A stretch of DNA of 64,000 nt from Candidatus Lambdaproteobacteria bacterium RIFOXYD2_FULL_56_26 (GTDB taxonomy: Bacteria; SAR324; XYD2-FULL-50-16): NCBI GenBank assembly GCA_001783715.1, contig MFNF01000048.1, positions 41,642 to 105,641 of the forward strand, written 5' to 3'. The translations under genes and the position numbers were made by a program. Below are positions 20,140 through 29,328 of this stretch, piece by piece. The first letter of the stretch is position 1, and each line of letters begins with the position of its first letter. The notes under the pieces are model-generated. The model was not told where the DNA came from and searched no databases. It was given only the letters and a program-made list of their open reading frames with translations.

Positions 20140-22587
20140 TTGTTGCGTTTACTCTTGTTTTTGCTCTGCCTGGCCTTTGTTTCCAACCCCCTTTTGGCCC
20201 AACTGGCCCCCGAATCCAAACTGGGGCGAGTGGTGGAGATTCGGATGGATGGGGTGGAACTGATCGAAAAGGGGATTCTTTTTAACACCCTCAGCTCCTC
20301 GGTCGAGTCCGACCTATCCCCCACCCAGGTTGCTCGGGACATCAAGGAACTCTACAAGCTGGGCTACTTTGAGGACATCCAGGCGCTGACCGAACTGGCC
20401 GGGCCGGGGGAAGTGGTCCTGGTCTTTCGGTTCAAGGAAAAACCGCAGATTGAAGAGCTGAAGATCGAAGGCATGAGCGTCCTGGACAAGAAGTCCACCG
20501 ACGAGAAGCTCAAGGTCCACCGGAACAACATGGTAAACCTGACCCGGATCCAGGCGGACTTGGATACCCTCAAGGAAGAATACCGCAAGAAAGGGTACCT
20601 GCGGACCCAGTTCCGCTACCGGATCGACAAGCTGGACGACCGTAGAGTCAACCTGACCTATCTGGTGGACGAGTCCCCCAAGGTGTACCTGACCCAGTTT
20701 CACATTTTTGGCACCAAGTTCTTTTACCCTCTGGATGTTGAACGTCTGCTGCAGTCCGCCGAAGTGGACTGTTTTGCCTGGATCACCGATTCGGGGGTCT
20801 TCCAGGAGCAGAAGATCAACCAGGATCTGGCGCTGATCACGCAAGAGTACATGAAAAACGGCTTCATCAAGGTCCACATCGAGAAGCCCCGGGTGGTGAT
20901 GACCCAAAAAAGGGACCTGGCGGTGATTGATGTTTACCTGACCATCACCGAAGGGGACCAGTATTTTACCGGAGCCCTCGACATCCGCTCCGAAGACGGC
21001 AACCCGCTGCTGTTCGAGAAACAAGAAAAGATCGATGAACTGCTGCTCAAGACGGGGGCGGTGTACAACCCCTTTAAGATGAACCAGGACCGGTTCCAGC
21101 TCAACGACATCTACATGGAGCAAGGCTACGCCTTTGCCGGGATCAATCCTGACCCGACCATCCATGATGACACCAAGATCGTGGACGTGACCTACAAGAT
21201 CGTGCGCCGGGAAAAGGCTTACATCGGTCGGGTGGAGATCGAAGGGAACTACGAGACCCAAGACCGAGTGGTGCGCCGGGAGTTGGAGGTGCACGACAAC
21301 GAGCTGTTCAACGGGGTCAAATTAAGGGAAAGCCAGGAGAACATCACCAAACTGGGCTTTTTTAAACCCGGCTACGGGGTGGAGCTGGAGCAAAACCCCG
21401 GACGCAACCAAGCAGAGGTGGATTATCTGGTCAAGCTCGATGAGGCCCAGACCGGTTCGTTTAACGCCAGCCTTTCTTATTCGGGTTATTCCGGGTTGAT
21501 CCTGTCCTTGGGCATCACCAAGCGCAACCTGTTGGGCACCGGTAAGAGCTTGAGCCTAACCGCCGAGCGGCGGCAGCGAGGGGAGAGTCTGTTTACCTTG
21601 ACCATGACCAACCCCTATTTCTTTGACACCGAAGTGACCAACAGCTTTTCTCTGTTCACCAACTTTTACCCGGACACCCAATACGACACCCGCAGCTCCG
21701 GCTTTTATGTCGGCCTCAGTTACCCGGTTTGGAAAAATTGGGATGCCTCGACCCGGTACAGCTTTAAAAACGAAAAGTACTCCAACATCTCGGCGGTTGG
21801 CCAAACCTACCTGAACTACAATACCGCACAAACCTACCGGAGCTTGCGGGTCGGGGCCACCTATTCGACGGTCAACAACCCCTCCTTCCCTTCCAATGGG
21901 ATGGAGACCAGCCTCTTCACCGAGCGGTTCGGCGGGGTTTTGGGCGGAACCACCGAGTATCTTTCCAACGACTTCCAAAGCCGGTATTTTAAGTCCCTCA
22001 ACGAGGACGAAACGGTAGTGGTCATGGCCCAGTACCGGCAATCGATCTTGCTCAAGACCAACCCCAATTCCGAGATCCCCTTCAACCAGCGGTATTACAT
22101 CGGTGGGATCACTACCATGCGAGGCCACGATTTTGGTGGGATTGAGGGACCGGCCGGTTATACCGAGCTTCCCGCCGGATTCTCGATTGCCAAAAAATAT
22201 CCCTACCAAGGGGACTACAGCACTTGCGACTCCGCCTGCCAAGCCCTGCCCGCAACGATCCCCGAAGAGCGGACTTACTACAACACCCACCAACGGGGGA
22301 CCTTGGAGAAGATCCTCAACCTAGAGATGTTGTTCCCGCTGACCCGAGAAGGTCGCAACATCCGGGGTCTGGTCTTCTTTGACGCAGGCAACGTTTGGTC
22401 CGAAGATCGCATGTATGAAATCGTTGGGGTCAAAAGGGACCCTTGGTATTTCCGCAAAAGCATCGGAACCGGGATTCGGATGATCACCCCGATGGGGGTG
22501 TTCCGGTTTGAATATGGCACCAAGTTGGACAAAAAACCCTTGGAAAGCCCTTCACGGTTTGACTTTAACATCTCGGGGCTCTTTTAG
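20140..22587 (+). CDS. bamA: Outer-membrane protein assembly factor BamA
   Basis: BamA inserts beta-barrel proteins into the outer membrane. A signal peptide ends at LLAQ. Five POTRA domains follow to roughly residue 415, and a 16-strand Omp85 barrel ends in a terminal phenylalanine (ISGLF). The barrel carries the lid-loop region YIGGITTMRGHDFGG, the usual position of the (V/I)RG(F/Y) signature. I place the start at TTG 20140 because GGAGG lies 6 bases upstream inside the lolD end; a GTG at 20122 is the alternative and would add six residues. lolC-lolD-bamA is a common envelope-biogenesis order in deltaproteobacteria, but skp and the lpx genes do not follow here. Confidence 0.94.
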   Translation: MLRLLLFLLCLAFVSNPLLAQLAPESKLGRVVEIRMDGVELIEKGILFNTLSSSVESDLSPTQVARDIKELYKLGYFEDIQALTELAGPGEVVLVFRFKEKPQIEELKIEGMSVLDKKSTDEKLKVHRNNMVNLTRIQADLDTLKEEYRKKGYLRTQFRYRIDKLDDRRVNLTYLVDESPKVYLTQFHIFGTKFFYPLDVERLLQSAEVDCFAWITDSGVFQEQKINQDLALITQEYMKNGFIKVHIEKPRVVMTQKRDLAVIDVYLTITEGDQYFTGALDIRSEDGNPLLFEKQEKIDELLLKTGAVYNPFKMNQDRFQLNDIYMEQGYAFAGINPDPTIHDDTKIVDVTYKIVRREKAYIGRVEIEGNYETQDRVVRRELEVHDNELFNGVKLRESQENITKLGFFKPGYGVELEQNPGRNQAEVDYLVKLDEAQTGSFNASLSYSGYSGLILSLGITKRNLLGTGKSLSLTAERRQRGESLFTLTMTNPYFFDTEVTNSFSLFTNFYPDTQYDTRSSGFYVGLSYPVWKNWDASTRYSFKNEKYSNISAVGQTYLNYNTAQTYRSLRVGATYSTVNNPSFPSNGMETSLFTERFGGVLGGTTEYLSNDFQSRYFKSLNEDETVVVMAQYRQSILLKTNPNSEIPFNQRYYIGGITTMRGHDFGGIEGPAGYTELPAGFSIAKKYPYQGDYSTCDSACQALPATIPEERTYYNTHQRGTLEKILNLEMLFPLTREGRNIRGLVFFDAGNVWSEDRMYEIVGVKRDPWYFRKSIGTGIRMITPMGVFRFEYGTKLDKKPLESPSRFDFNISGLF

Positions 22588-22622
22588 CGAAGGCTTGGCC
22601 CTGGGGAAGTCTAGGGAGACAG

Positions 22623-23195
22623 ATGGGGAAGATCGTTGGTCTAGGCCTGCTGGGGTTTTTGCTGCTCGCCGCTCCGCTCAAGGCGGAGGTGTGGATCAGC
22701 GCCTCCAGCCCCACCGCCTTTGTATATTCGGCTACCCCCTCCAGCCTGTACCAGTTTGACCAGTCCAGCTCGGTGCCCGCCCAGGGCTGGGCCTTTTTGG
22801 CCAAGATCCCCCTGCTGCCGGCAGTGGGGATGAGCCAATTTACCCTCAACGTGCCGCCGCTCCAGAGCGTCTCCACGGAATACAACCGCTTCACCACAAC
22901 CAGTTACGATGTTGGGCTCGACTTTTCTGGAAAATCTGCGACTTTTTTGTTAGGCTACGGGGTAGGGAAGACGGAGTTTACCTGTACCCAAACCGATTGT
23001 GCCGGATTGAGCTTCAAGCCGTTGGAATTGCACCAATACTTTGTACAGCTCGGGGTTCCCTTTGGCAGCGGTTCGGACTTTCACTTTGACCTCCGCCGTT
23101 TGATTGGCCGGGTCCAGATAGACAATGGAACTCTCACCGAGACCTTGCACCTCCAGGGGGTTTTGGCGGCATTTGGGCTGCGGCTGGGCTTTTGA
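22623..23195 (+). CDS. Small predicted outer-membrane barrel, unknown
   Basis: The 190-residue product has a signal peptide ending at PLKAE. The mature part alternates polar and hydrophobic residues and ends in AAFGLRLGF, with a terminal phenylalanine as expected for a small (about 8-strand) barrel inserted by BamA. Two cysteines (CTQTDC) could form a loop disulfide. It follows bamA by 35 bases and may share its transcript. No family is recognised. Confidence 0.62.
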   Translation: MGKIVGLGLLGFLLLAAPLKAEVWISASSPTAFVYSATPSSLYQFDQSSSVPAQGWAFLAKIPLLPAVGMSQFTLNVPPLQSVSTEYNRFTTTSYDVGLDFSGKSATFLLGYGVGKTEFTCTQTDCAGLSFKPLELHQYFVQLGVPFGSGSDFHFDLRRLIGRVQIDNGTLTETLHLQGVLAAFGLRLGF

Positions 23196-23315
23196 AGTTG
23201 CCCCTCCTGGGAGCTTTGGCAAGTTTATTGAATTACCTGGAGAGAACTACCAGCAAACAACAACTCAGACCCCTGGCGAAAACCCAGGGCCACAACCTTT
23301 GGACTAGGTCTGGTT

Positions 23316-23954
23316 ATGAAACGTACCCTGTTGACCCTATTGCTTTTGGGCCTCTTGACCCTTCCGGCCCTGGCCCAACAAAACAAAAAAGAACCGAACA
23401 CCAAAATCGGAGCCTTCCACTACACCCATTCCGGGGCCCAGTACACCCTGTCGGACAGCACCTCCAGTTCGACCGCCTCGGACGACCTGATCGGGGCCGG
23501 CTTTTTTTACGAACGGGTCTTTTTGAGCCGTTTCTCTGCCGGACTCAAGTATTCCAGCCTGTTGGACCGCAGTCTGGTCCAGACCGTGGGGGGGCAAACG
23601 GTGACCACGGTTGAGCAAACCGCCCTGGCCTCCTTTGACTTCAAAGCCTTTTTTAAGGACCACAGCAGTAACGGTTTCAAAGGCTTTTTGGGGGTAGGCT
23701 TCGGGTCTTATACCCCTAAGTCAACAGTGACCACGATCGCCGCCAGCGGCAATACCGAAGGCAACACCGGGGCTGCCGTACCGATCAGTTCCCTGAGCGT
23801 TGGCTTTGACTACCTCTTGGATTTTGGCGGGGTTCGGGTGGAAGCCTATTCGATCACCGGCTCCCGGCGAGACCTGACCGGCCACCCCAGTTACACCGCT
23901 AACTACCGGTATGACGGCTCCGCTTTTGAAGTCGGGGTGTTCAGCTTCTTTTAG
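23316..23954 (+). CDS. Small predicted outer-membrane barrel, unknown
   Basis: The 212-residue protein has a signal peptide ending at PALAQ and a mature region with alternating strands: AGFFYERVFL, FSAGLKYSSL, FKGFLGVGFGSY and LSVGFDYLLD. It ends in VGVFSFF with a terminal Phe. This is an OmpW/OmpA-like small-barrel layout, although no diagnostic motif allows a family name. It closes the group that starts with lolC, just before a strong bidirectional terminator. Confidence 0.65.
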   Translation: MKRTLLTLLLLGLLTLPALAQQNKKEPNTKIGAFHYTHSGAQYTLSDSTSSSTASDDLIGAGFFYERVFLSRFSAGLKYSSLLDRSLVQTVGGQTVTTVEQTALASFDFKAFFKDHSSNGFKGFLGVGFGSYTPKSTVTTIAASGNTEGNTGAAVPISSLSVGFDYLLDFGGVRVEAYSITGSRRDLTGHPSYTANYRYDGSAFEVGVFSFF

Positions 23955-23975
23955 TCTCTTGGCCCAAAAGACCAA

Positions 23976-24014
23976 AAAGCCCCAGCCTCCCTTGAGGAGC
24001 CTGGGGCTTTTTTT
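23976..24014. terminator. Bidirectional terminator between convergent operons
   Basis: AAGCCCCAG (23977-23985) pairs with CTGGGGCTT (24001-24009). An inner CTCC/GGAG pairing extends the stem, an A-run lies on the left and eight T residues follow on the right. It can stop transcripts from the barrel gene (plus) and from folE (minus). Confidence 0.9.
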
Positions 24015-24033
24015 TGCCTTCCTTGGGGCCCGG

Positions 24034-24609
24034 TTACAGCAACCGGGATTTTTCGATCTGGGCCATAAATTCGGATTTTAAGGTCGGGTTGTCCTTAAAA
24101 TCTCCCAGCATGGCGGTGGTGGACATGATGCTGTGTTGTTTGTTCACCCCTCGGGCGCTCATGCACATGTGCCTCGCCTCCACCAGCACCGCCACCCCTC
24201 GGGCCCCGGTTTCCTGGTTGAGCGCCTGGGCGATTTGCCAAGTCATTTCCTCTTGGATCTGCAGCCTTCTGGAATAGACCTCCATCAGCCGGGCCAACTT
24301 GCTCAAGCCCACCACTTTTTCGTTGGGCAGGTAGGCGATGTGGCACTTGCCGATGAAGGGCATCATGTGGTGTTCGCAGGTGGAATAAAGCTCAATGTTG
24401 GAAAGGACCACCATTTCCCCGGAATGAGTGGTGAATTTTTTGTCCAGAATCTTGGAAGGCTCCAGCTTGTAGCCCTTAAAAAGCTCGGCATAAGAGCGGA
24501 CTACCCGGTCAGGGGTCTCCAGCAAACCCTCACGGTTCGGGTCATCGCCGATGTAACGAATCAAGGTACGTACCGCTTCTAGGGCCTGCTCTCGGCTTAC
24601 TTGGGTCAT
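24034..24609 (-). CDS. folE: GTP cyclohydrolase I
   Basis: FolE converts GTP to 7,8-dihydroneopterin triphosphate, the first step of both folate and queuosine synthesis. At 191 residues it is full length. The zinc ligands are present in [10 protein letters not shown] and [11 protein letters not shown], and the catalytic histidine region is intact. The ATG at 24609 is preceded by AAGGAG; an in-frame start at 24669 is rejected. It is the last gene of the minus-strand que operon, 17 bases after rlmN, which suggests that here it may supply queuosine as well as folate. Confidence 0.96.
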   Translation of the reverse strand: MTQVSREQALEAVRTLIRYIGDDPNREGLLETPDRVVRSYAELFKGYKLEPSKILDKKFTTHSGEMVVLSNIELYSTCEHHMMPFIGKCHIAYLPNEKVVGLSKLARLMEVYSRRLQIQEEMTWQIAQALNQETGARGVAVLVEARHMCMSARGVNKQHSIMSTTAMLGDFKDNPTLKSEFMAQIEKSRLL

Positions 24610-24626
24610 GAAGTTCTCCTTTTCTG

Positions 24627-25667
24627 CTAGCAAGCCGTCGGGGAAGCTTTGGCGGCCAATTGGCCACATGCCGCACTTACGTCTCGGCCCCTGGATTTAC
24701 GAACCGTGCACAGCAGGCCACGGTCCAAGAGGTACTGTTGGAAGGCCCGTACCTGTTCCGGTGCGGGGGCCTTGTAAGGCAAATCCGGGTGTTCGTTGAA
24801 AGGAATCAGGTTAACTTTGGCCTTGATCCCGTTCAGTAAGGCAACCAACCGTTTTGCCGAAACTAGGTCATCGGTGACCCCGGCCAGCAGTACATATTCA
24901 AAGGTAATCCGCTGCCTCGTCTCCAAAGGCAGTTCCCGACAGGCCCCGATCAGCTCTTCGAGCTGGTGTTTTTTGGCCACCGGCATCAATTGCGCCCTCG
25001 CCTCTTGGGTGACCCCGTTGAGGCTGATCGCCAACATGGCGCTGACTTCCGTTTCCGCCCAAAACCGTTTGATCCCTTCGATCAATCCGCTGGTGGACAA
25101 GGTCACCCTACGCCAGGAAAAGTCCAACCCCCGGCGGTTGAGCAGGATCTTGAGCGACAAGATCAGGTTGTCGTAGTTGTGCAGCGGCTCCCCCATGCCC
25201 ATAAAAACAAGGTTGCGCAAGCTTTGCCCTTCGGGCAGCAGGGTCTCGGCCAAGAGCACCTGCCCGACGATCTCATGGGGCTCCAGATTGCGGATCAGCC
25301 CCAAGGTGGCGGTGAGGCAGAACTTGCAGGCCATGGCGCAGCCCACCTGGGTTGAGACGCACAGGGTGTTGTGGTCCTCGTGGCTCAAGAGGACGGTTTC
25401 GATTTTTTTGCCGTCTTCAAGGACACAAACAAACTTGGTGGTCCCGTCTTCGGAGCGCAGGACCTCGCCCAGGCCGGGCAGACTTAAGGAGAAGGTCTCG
25501 GCCAGTTTCGCCCGCAGGTCCTTGGAGAGGTTCAACATCTCCGAAAAATCCCGGACCTGATGGACATAAAGCCAGTTGAAGATTTGGGCGGCCCCAAAGG
25601 GTTTGAACCCTTCTTGGACCAGCCAGTCCTTCACCTGTTCTTCGGTTTTGGAGTACAGGTTGACCAA
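24627..25667 (-). CDS. rlmN: 23S rRNA/tRNA adenine-C2 methyltransferase RlmN
   Basis: This radical-SAM methyltransferase modifies A2503 of 23S rRNA and A37 of some tRNAs. The cluster motif is CAMACKFC, and the methyl-carrying C-terminal cysteine lies in SAACGQ near the end, with a second conserved cysteine in CVSTQVGC. I place the start at TTG 25667, one base after the aroQ stop, giving 346 residues and the usual N-terminus; a reading frame to 25733 would lie within aroQ. It belongs to the operon whose other members also act on RNA or translation. Confidence 0.95.
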   Translation of the reverse strand: MVNLYSKTEEQVKDWLVQEGFKPFGAAQIFNWLYVHQVRDFSEMLNLSKDLRAKLAETFSLSLPGLGEVLRSEDGTTKFVCVLEDGKKIETVLLSHEDHNTLCVSTQVGCAMACKFCLTATLGLIRNLEPHEIVGQVLLAETLLPEGQSLRNLVFMGMGEPLHNYDNLILSLKILLNRRGLDFSWRRVTLSTSGLIEGIKRFWAETEVSAMLAISLNGVTQEARAQLMPVAKKHQLEELIGACRELPLETRQRITFEYVLLAGVTDDLVSAKRLVALLNGIKAKVNLIPFNEHPDLPYKAPAPEQVRAFQQYLLDRGLLCTVRKSRGRDVSAACGQLAAKASPTAC

Positions 25668-25668
25668 G

Positions 25669-26109
25669 TCAGGCTTCCAGTTGTTGGGCCCAGTGCCGGG
25701 CAGCCAAAAGGTAGCCCCCGGTCCCCAAACCAACGATCAGGCCCGCAGCGATCTCGCTCAGGTAGCTTTGGTGCCGGAACTCCTCCCTAGCGTGGACGTT
25801 GGAGATATGGACCTCGATAAACTTGAGCCCCACCCCCTTGAGGGCATCCCGCAGGGCAATGGAAGTGTGGGTGAGGGCTCCGGCATTCACGATGCCAAAG
25901 GCTGCCCCTGGGCCTTGTTGCTGGATAAAGTCGATCAGCGACCCTTCGTGGTTCGACTGGAAGGGCAGCACCTCAATCCCCTTGGGCCAACAAAATTCCC
26001 TGACCTCGTCCACGATCTCTTCCAGGCTTTTGGCCCCGTAGATCTGTGGCTCCCTTGTGCCCAGGAGGTTGAGGTTGGGTCCGTTGACCAGCAGCAGTTT
26101 GTGGTTCAT
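25669..26109 (-). CDS. aroQ: Type II 3-dehydroquinate dehydratase
   Basis: This enzyme dehydrates 3-dehydroquinate in the shikimate pathway. The 146-residue length fits the dodecameric type II family. Its active-site motifs are NGPNLNLLGTREPQIYG (catalytic Arg and Tyr), QSNHEG, and HISNVHAREEFRH with the catalytic histidine. The ATG at 26109 has a GGAGG at good spacing. Its place inside an RNA-modification operon looks like shared expression rather than pathway linkage. Confidence 0.96.
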   Translation of the reverse strand: MNHKLLLVNGPNLNLLGTREPQIYGAKSLEEIVDEVREFCWPKGIEVLPFQSNHEGSLIDFIQQQGPGAAFGIVNAGALTHTSIALRDALKGVGLKFIEVHISNVHAREEFRHQSYLSEIAAGLIVGLGTGGYLLAARHWAQQLEA

Positions 26110-26125
26110 CAAAGGCCTCCGTGGA

Positions 26126-26860
26126 CTAAGGGTGCAAAAGATGTTGGATCAAAATGGCGGCGCTGGCACTGACGTTGAGGGACTCCACCAGCCCAGTGCC
26201 GGGGATGGTCAGGAGTTGGTCACACCGTTTGGCGGTCAGGTTGCGAATCCCCTCCCCCTCGTTGCCCAAGACCAGCACCAGCCGCTCGGCCTGCAAGGAT
26301 TGGTTCATCGGCAAGGCCTGTTCGTCCAAGGCGGCCCCTAAGATCCAGTACCCTTCTTTTTTCAGTCGGGTCAAGCTTTGCTCCAGGTTGCTCACCTCGG
26401 CCAAGGGAAATTGCTCCAATGCCCCGGCGCTGGCTTTGGAAGCAGCGGGGCTCAAGGCAGCCCCATGGGTTTTGGGCCGGATCATCCCCAGAGCCCCCAA
26501 AAAGGCGGCGGTCCGGGCAATGGCCCCCAGGTTTTGCGGGTCTTCGATCTGGTCTAAGGCAACCAACAACTGCACCCCCGGACCGGTCAGGCCCAAGAGG
26601 TCTTCTAGGTCCAGCACCGGCAGGGGGCCGGTCTCCAGGACCAACCCTTGGTGGAACTTGTTTTGGGTCAGGTCAAAGAGTTTGTTCCCTTCCACTTCGG
26701 AAACCGGCAGTTGGACCTGCCGGGCCAGATGGAGGATCTCCTTGTACCGGGGATTTTTGCCCCCCGCCTTGACCCAAAGCCGGACCAGCTTGCGCCGTTT
26801 GGCCCGAAGCGCCGCTTCGACCGGAGCCACTCCGTAGAGGTATTCTATTTCCTTTGCCAC
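26126..26860 (-). CDS. rlmB: SpoU/TrmH-family RNA 2'-O-methyltransferase, RlmB type
   Basis: This is a SPOUT methyltransferase of 244 residues, the size of E. coli RlmB (Gm2251 of 23S rRNA). An N-terminal substrate-binding domain (LYGVAPVEAAL) precedes the knotted catalytic domain. The three family motifs are present: DQIEDPQNLGAIARTA, LVLGNEGEG and IPGTGLVESLNVSASAAI. No ATG fits; a GTG at 26860 overlapping the cysS end by 16 bases gives the normal N-terminus. A tRNA-directed TrmH paralogue is possible. Confidence 0.9.
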   Translation of the reverse strand: MAKEIEYLYGVAPVEAALRAKRRKLVRLWVKAGGKNPRYKEILHLARQVQLPVSEVEGNKLFDLTQNKFHQGLVLETGPLPVLDLEDLLGLTGPGVQLLVALDQIEDPQNLGAIARTAAFLGALGMIRPKTHGAALSPAASKASAGALEQFPLAEVSNLEQSLTRLKKEGYWILGAALDEQALPMNQSLQAERLVLVLGNEGEGIRNLTAKRCDQLLTIPGTGLVESLNVSASAAILIQHLLHP

Positions 26861-28245
26861 CTGGTTACCCCGTCCTTGTCGATCAAGATTACTCCGCCCT
26901 GGGCCAGTTGGTCCCGGACTTGGTCGGCTTTGGCCCAATCCTTGGCGGCCCTCGCCTGGGTCCTCGCTTCCAAGAGCGCTTCGATGGCCTCCTCACTCAA
27001 ACCCTCTTCCCCTTTGATCCGGGGGTTTTTGAACCAAAGCTCCGGGTCTTGCTGCAAGAGCCCCAAGATAGCCCCCAGGTCTTTGAGCAGCCAGTATCCT
27101 TGGGCCAAGTCCAACTGCCCCAGGTTAAGCGCCTTGGCCAACTCAAAGAGGACCGAAAGGGCCATGGGGCTGTTCAGGTCGTCGGCCAGGGCTTCCAGGA
27201 ATCGGTTTTTGTAGGCCAGGGCAGCGGGGCTGTAGTCAAAGGGCTCTTCGGGGATGCCGGTTTCCTGGGCCTTAAACAAAGCGCCGTACAGCCGGTCCAG
27301 CCCTTCAAGCTTTTCGGCCAAAGCTTCATGGGAAAAGTTGACCCCCACCCGGTACTGGGCGCTGACCAGAAAAAACCGGATCAATTCGCCCTGGTACTTG
27401 GAGAGCAGCTCCCTGAGGGTGTAAAAGTTCCCCAGGCTCTTGGACATCTTTTGGGACTCGATCTTGATCATCCCGTTGTGCAGCCAGACGTTGGCTAAAG
27501 GCTGGTGGTGGCAGCTTTCCGACTGGGCGATTTCGTTTTCATGGTGCGGGAAAATCAAGTCCGATCCACCGGCATGGATGTCAAAATGGGGGCCCAGGTA
27601 CTTGGCCGCCATAGCCGAACATTCGATGTGCCAGCCCGGCCTTCCGGGGCCAAAGGGGCTTTCCCAGAAGGGTTCCCCCGGTTTGTGGGCCTTCCACAAG
27701 GCGAAGTCGAGGGCATCCTCTTTGGCCTCGTTGACCTCGACCCGGCTGCCTGAAAGCAGGTCGTCGATGTTTTTGCCCGAAAGTTTGCCGTACCCTTCAA
27801 AGCTGCGGACCTTAAAAAACACGTCCCCGTCCTTTTGGTAGGCCACTCCAAGGTCCAGTAGGGAACGGGTCATGGCGATGATTTCCTCGATGTGCTCGGT
27901 CGCCTTGGGGGCCAAGTCCGGGGGGCGCACCCCGAGGGCTTCCATGTCCTGGTCGTGGGCCAGGATCATGGTTTGGGTCAGCTGCTTCCAGTCCAAGCCC
28001 TGCTCCACCGCCCGGTTGATGATCTTGTCGTCGATGTCGGTGTAGTTTTTAACGAAGGTCACCTGGTACCCCAGCTCTTCCAAAAACCGGCGCAACACGT
28101 CAAAGTTCACCGCCCCACGGGCGTGCCCCAGGTGGCAAAGGTCGTAAACCGTCACCCCACAGCAGTAGATCTTCACCTGCCCTTCGATCAGGGGGGTGAA
28201 CAGTTCTTTTTGTTTGGTCAGGCTGTTGTGGAAGTGGATCTTCAT
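26845..28245 (-). CDS. cysS: Cysteinyl-tRNA synthetase
   Basis: This class I synthetase charges tRNA-Cys. Its 466 residues match the family. The HIGH-type motif is CHLGHARG, with the preceding zinc cysteine in YCCGVTVYD. Further zinc ligands lie in HIECSAM and HHENE, and the KMSKS loop is QKMSKSLGN. Its start overlaps the queF stop as ATGA. Confidence 0.98.
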   Translation of the reverse strand: MKIHFHNSLTKQKELFTPLIEGQVKIYCCGVTVYDLCHLGHARGAVNFDVLRRFLEELGYQVTFVKNYTDIDDKIINRAVEQGLDWKQLTQTMILAHDQDMEALGVRPPDLAPKATEHIEEIIAMTRSLLDLGVAYQKDGDVFFKVRSFEGYGKLSGKNIDDLLSGSRVEVNEAKEDALDFALWKAHKPGEPFWESPFGPGRPGWHIECSAMAAKYLGPHFDIHAGGSDLIFPHHENEIAQSESCHHQPLANVWLHNGMIKIESQKMSKSLGNFYTLRELLSKYQGELIRFFLVSAQYRVGVNFSHEALAEKLEGLDRLYGALFKAQETGIPEEPFDYSPAALAYKNRFLEALADDLNSPMALSVLFELAKALNLGQLDLAQGYWLLKDLGAILGLLQQDPELWFKNPRIKGEEGLSEEAIEALLEARTQARAAKDWAKADQVRDQLAQGGVILIDKDGVTRWQRK

Positions 28246-28646
28246 AAGGTCGGGGTATGGGACAGCCTGCCTTCAACGCAGGTCGTAGTGAAGCCCCCTC
28301 GGGGCAGGTAGATGGTGGTCACCTTGAGGTCGGTGGTGCCCAGCACTTGGGCGAGGTCGTCGTAAATCCGCTTGGTCACCCCTTCTTGGAACAGGCCCAC
28401 ATTACGGAAGCTGGTCATGTAGTACTTGAGGGACTTGAGCTCGATGCACTTGTGCCCTCTGGGGTAATATTCGATCCGCAGGACCCCCACGTCCGGCAGG
28501 CCCGAAAAGGGGCAAACCGCTGAAAATTCCGGGGTTTCGGTCAGAATGTACTGGTTGGGGCTTAAAAATTCAAAGGTTTCCAAGAAACCGGTTTGGATTT
28601 TTTCGGGTCCTTCAAATTCAAAACTCTTGCCGGAGGCTTCAGCCAT
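28242..28646 (-). CDS. queF: NADPH-dependent preQ0 reductase QueF
   Basis: QueF reduces the nitrile of 7-cyano-7-deazaguanine (preQ0) to preQ1, the base inserted into tRNA. This is the short, type I form of 134 residues. The nucleophilic cysteine and catalytic aspartate lie in SAVCPFSGLPD, the family motif appears as ELKSLKYYMTSFRN, and the substrate-binding glutamate follows in FQEG. The start at 28646 overlaps queC by 8 bases (ATGGCTGA). A longer in-frame reading to 28820 lies inside queC and is rejected. Confidence 0.95.
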   Translation of the reverse strand: MAEASGKSFEFEGPEKIQTGFLETFEFLSPNQYILTETPEFSAVCPFSGLPDVGVLRIEYYPRGHKCIELKSLKYYMTSFRNVGLFQEGVTKRIYDDLAQVLGTTDLKVTTIYLPRGGFTTTCVEGRLSHTPTL

Positions 28647-29328
28647 GGGTGCTTCTCTCAAGGGTGGAAAGGTATTCCTGGTATCCCTTGGCCCGGAGCA
28701 GGCAAGCCGGGCATAAACCGCAACCTCGGCCCCAAGGGTTGGGGGTACTGCTGCCTTGGTAGCAGGTGTGGGATTCTGCCAAAACCAGCGGCAACACCCC
28801 TTCTTGTTCGGCCAGGGCAAAGGTTTCGGCCTTGGTCAGGTACATCAGGGGGGTCAGGAGTTCAATCTGTTGGTCGCTGCCTTGGTTGAGCGCCAGGATC
28901 AAAGACTTGGCGAAGGGCTCTCGGCAGTCCGGGTAGCCGGAATAGTCGGTCTGGCAAAGCCCGGCGACCATCGTATGGGCCTTCACCTGCTGGGCATAGC
29001 TGTGGGCGAGCAGGATAAACAGGGCGTTGCGGTTGGGCACGAAGCTGGCGGGCAGGGCGGCGTTGTCCCGGTGCGGAGCGTTCATGGCCATGGGGTCGCC
29101 GGTCAAGGCGGAATAGACCATCTGCTGGTAAAAATGGATGTCCACCAACTCCAACGGCACCGACAAGGCGGAGGCAATTTTTTTGGCCTGTTCCAGCTCG
29201 ATCTGGTGTTTCTGGCCGTAATAAAAGCTGATTGCCACTACCTCACGGTACCGGTTTTTGGCCCAACCCAGGCAGGTGGTGGAGTCCTGGCCCCCGGAAA
29301 AGATCACCAGCGCTTTGGAGTCAATCAT
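28639..29328 (-). CDS. queC: 7-cyano-7-deazaguanine synthase QueC
   Basis: QueC makes preQ0 from 7-carboxy-7-deazaguanine, ATP and ammonia. The PP-loop is SGGQDSTT near the N-terminus, and four zinc-binding cysteines lie near the C-terminus (CYQG and CGLCPAC). Its 229 residues match the family. It lies directly upstream of queF, the next enzyme in the pathway; queD and queE are not in the window. Confidence 0.96.
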   Translation of the reverse strand: MIDSKALVIFSGGQDSTTCLGWAKNRYREVVAISFYYGQKHQIELEQAKKIASALSVPLELVDIHFYQQMVYSALTGDPMAMNAPHRDNAALPASFVPNRNALFILLAHSYAQQVKAHTMVAGLCQTDYSGYPDCREPFAKSLILALNQGSDQQIELLTPLMYLTKAETFALAEQEGVLPLVLAESHTCYQGSSTPNPWGRGCGLCPACLLRAKGYQEYLSTLERSTHG

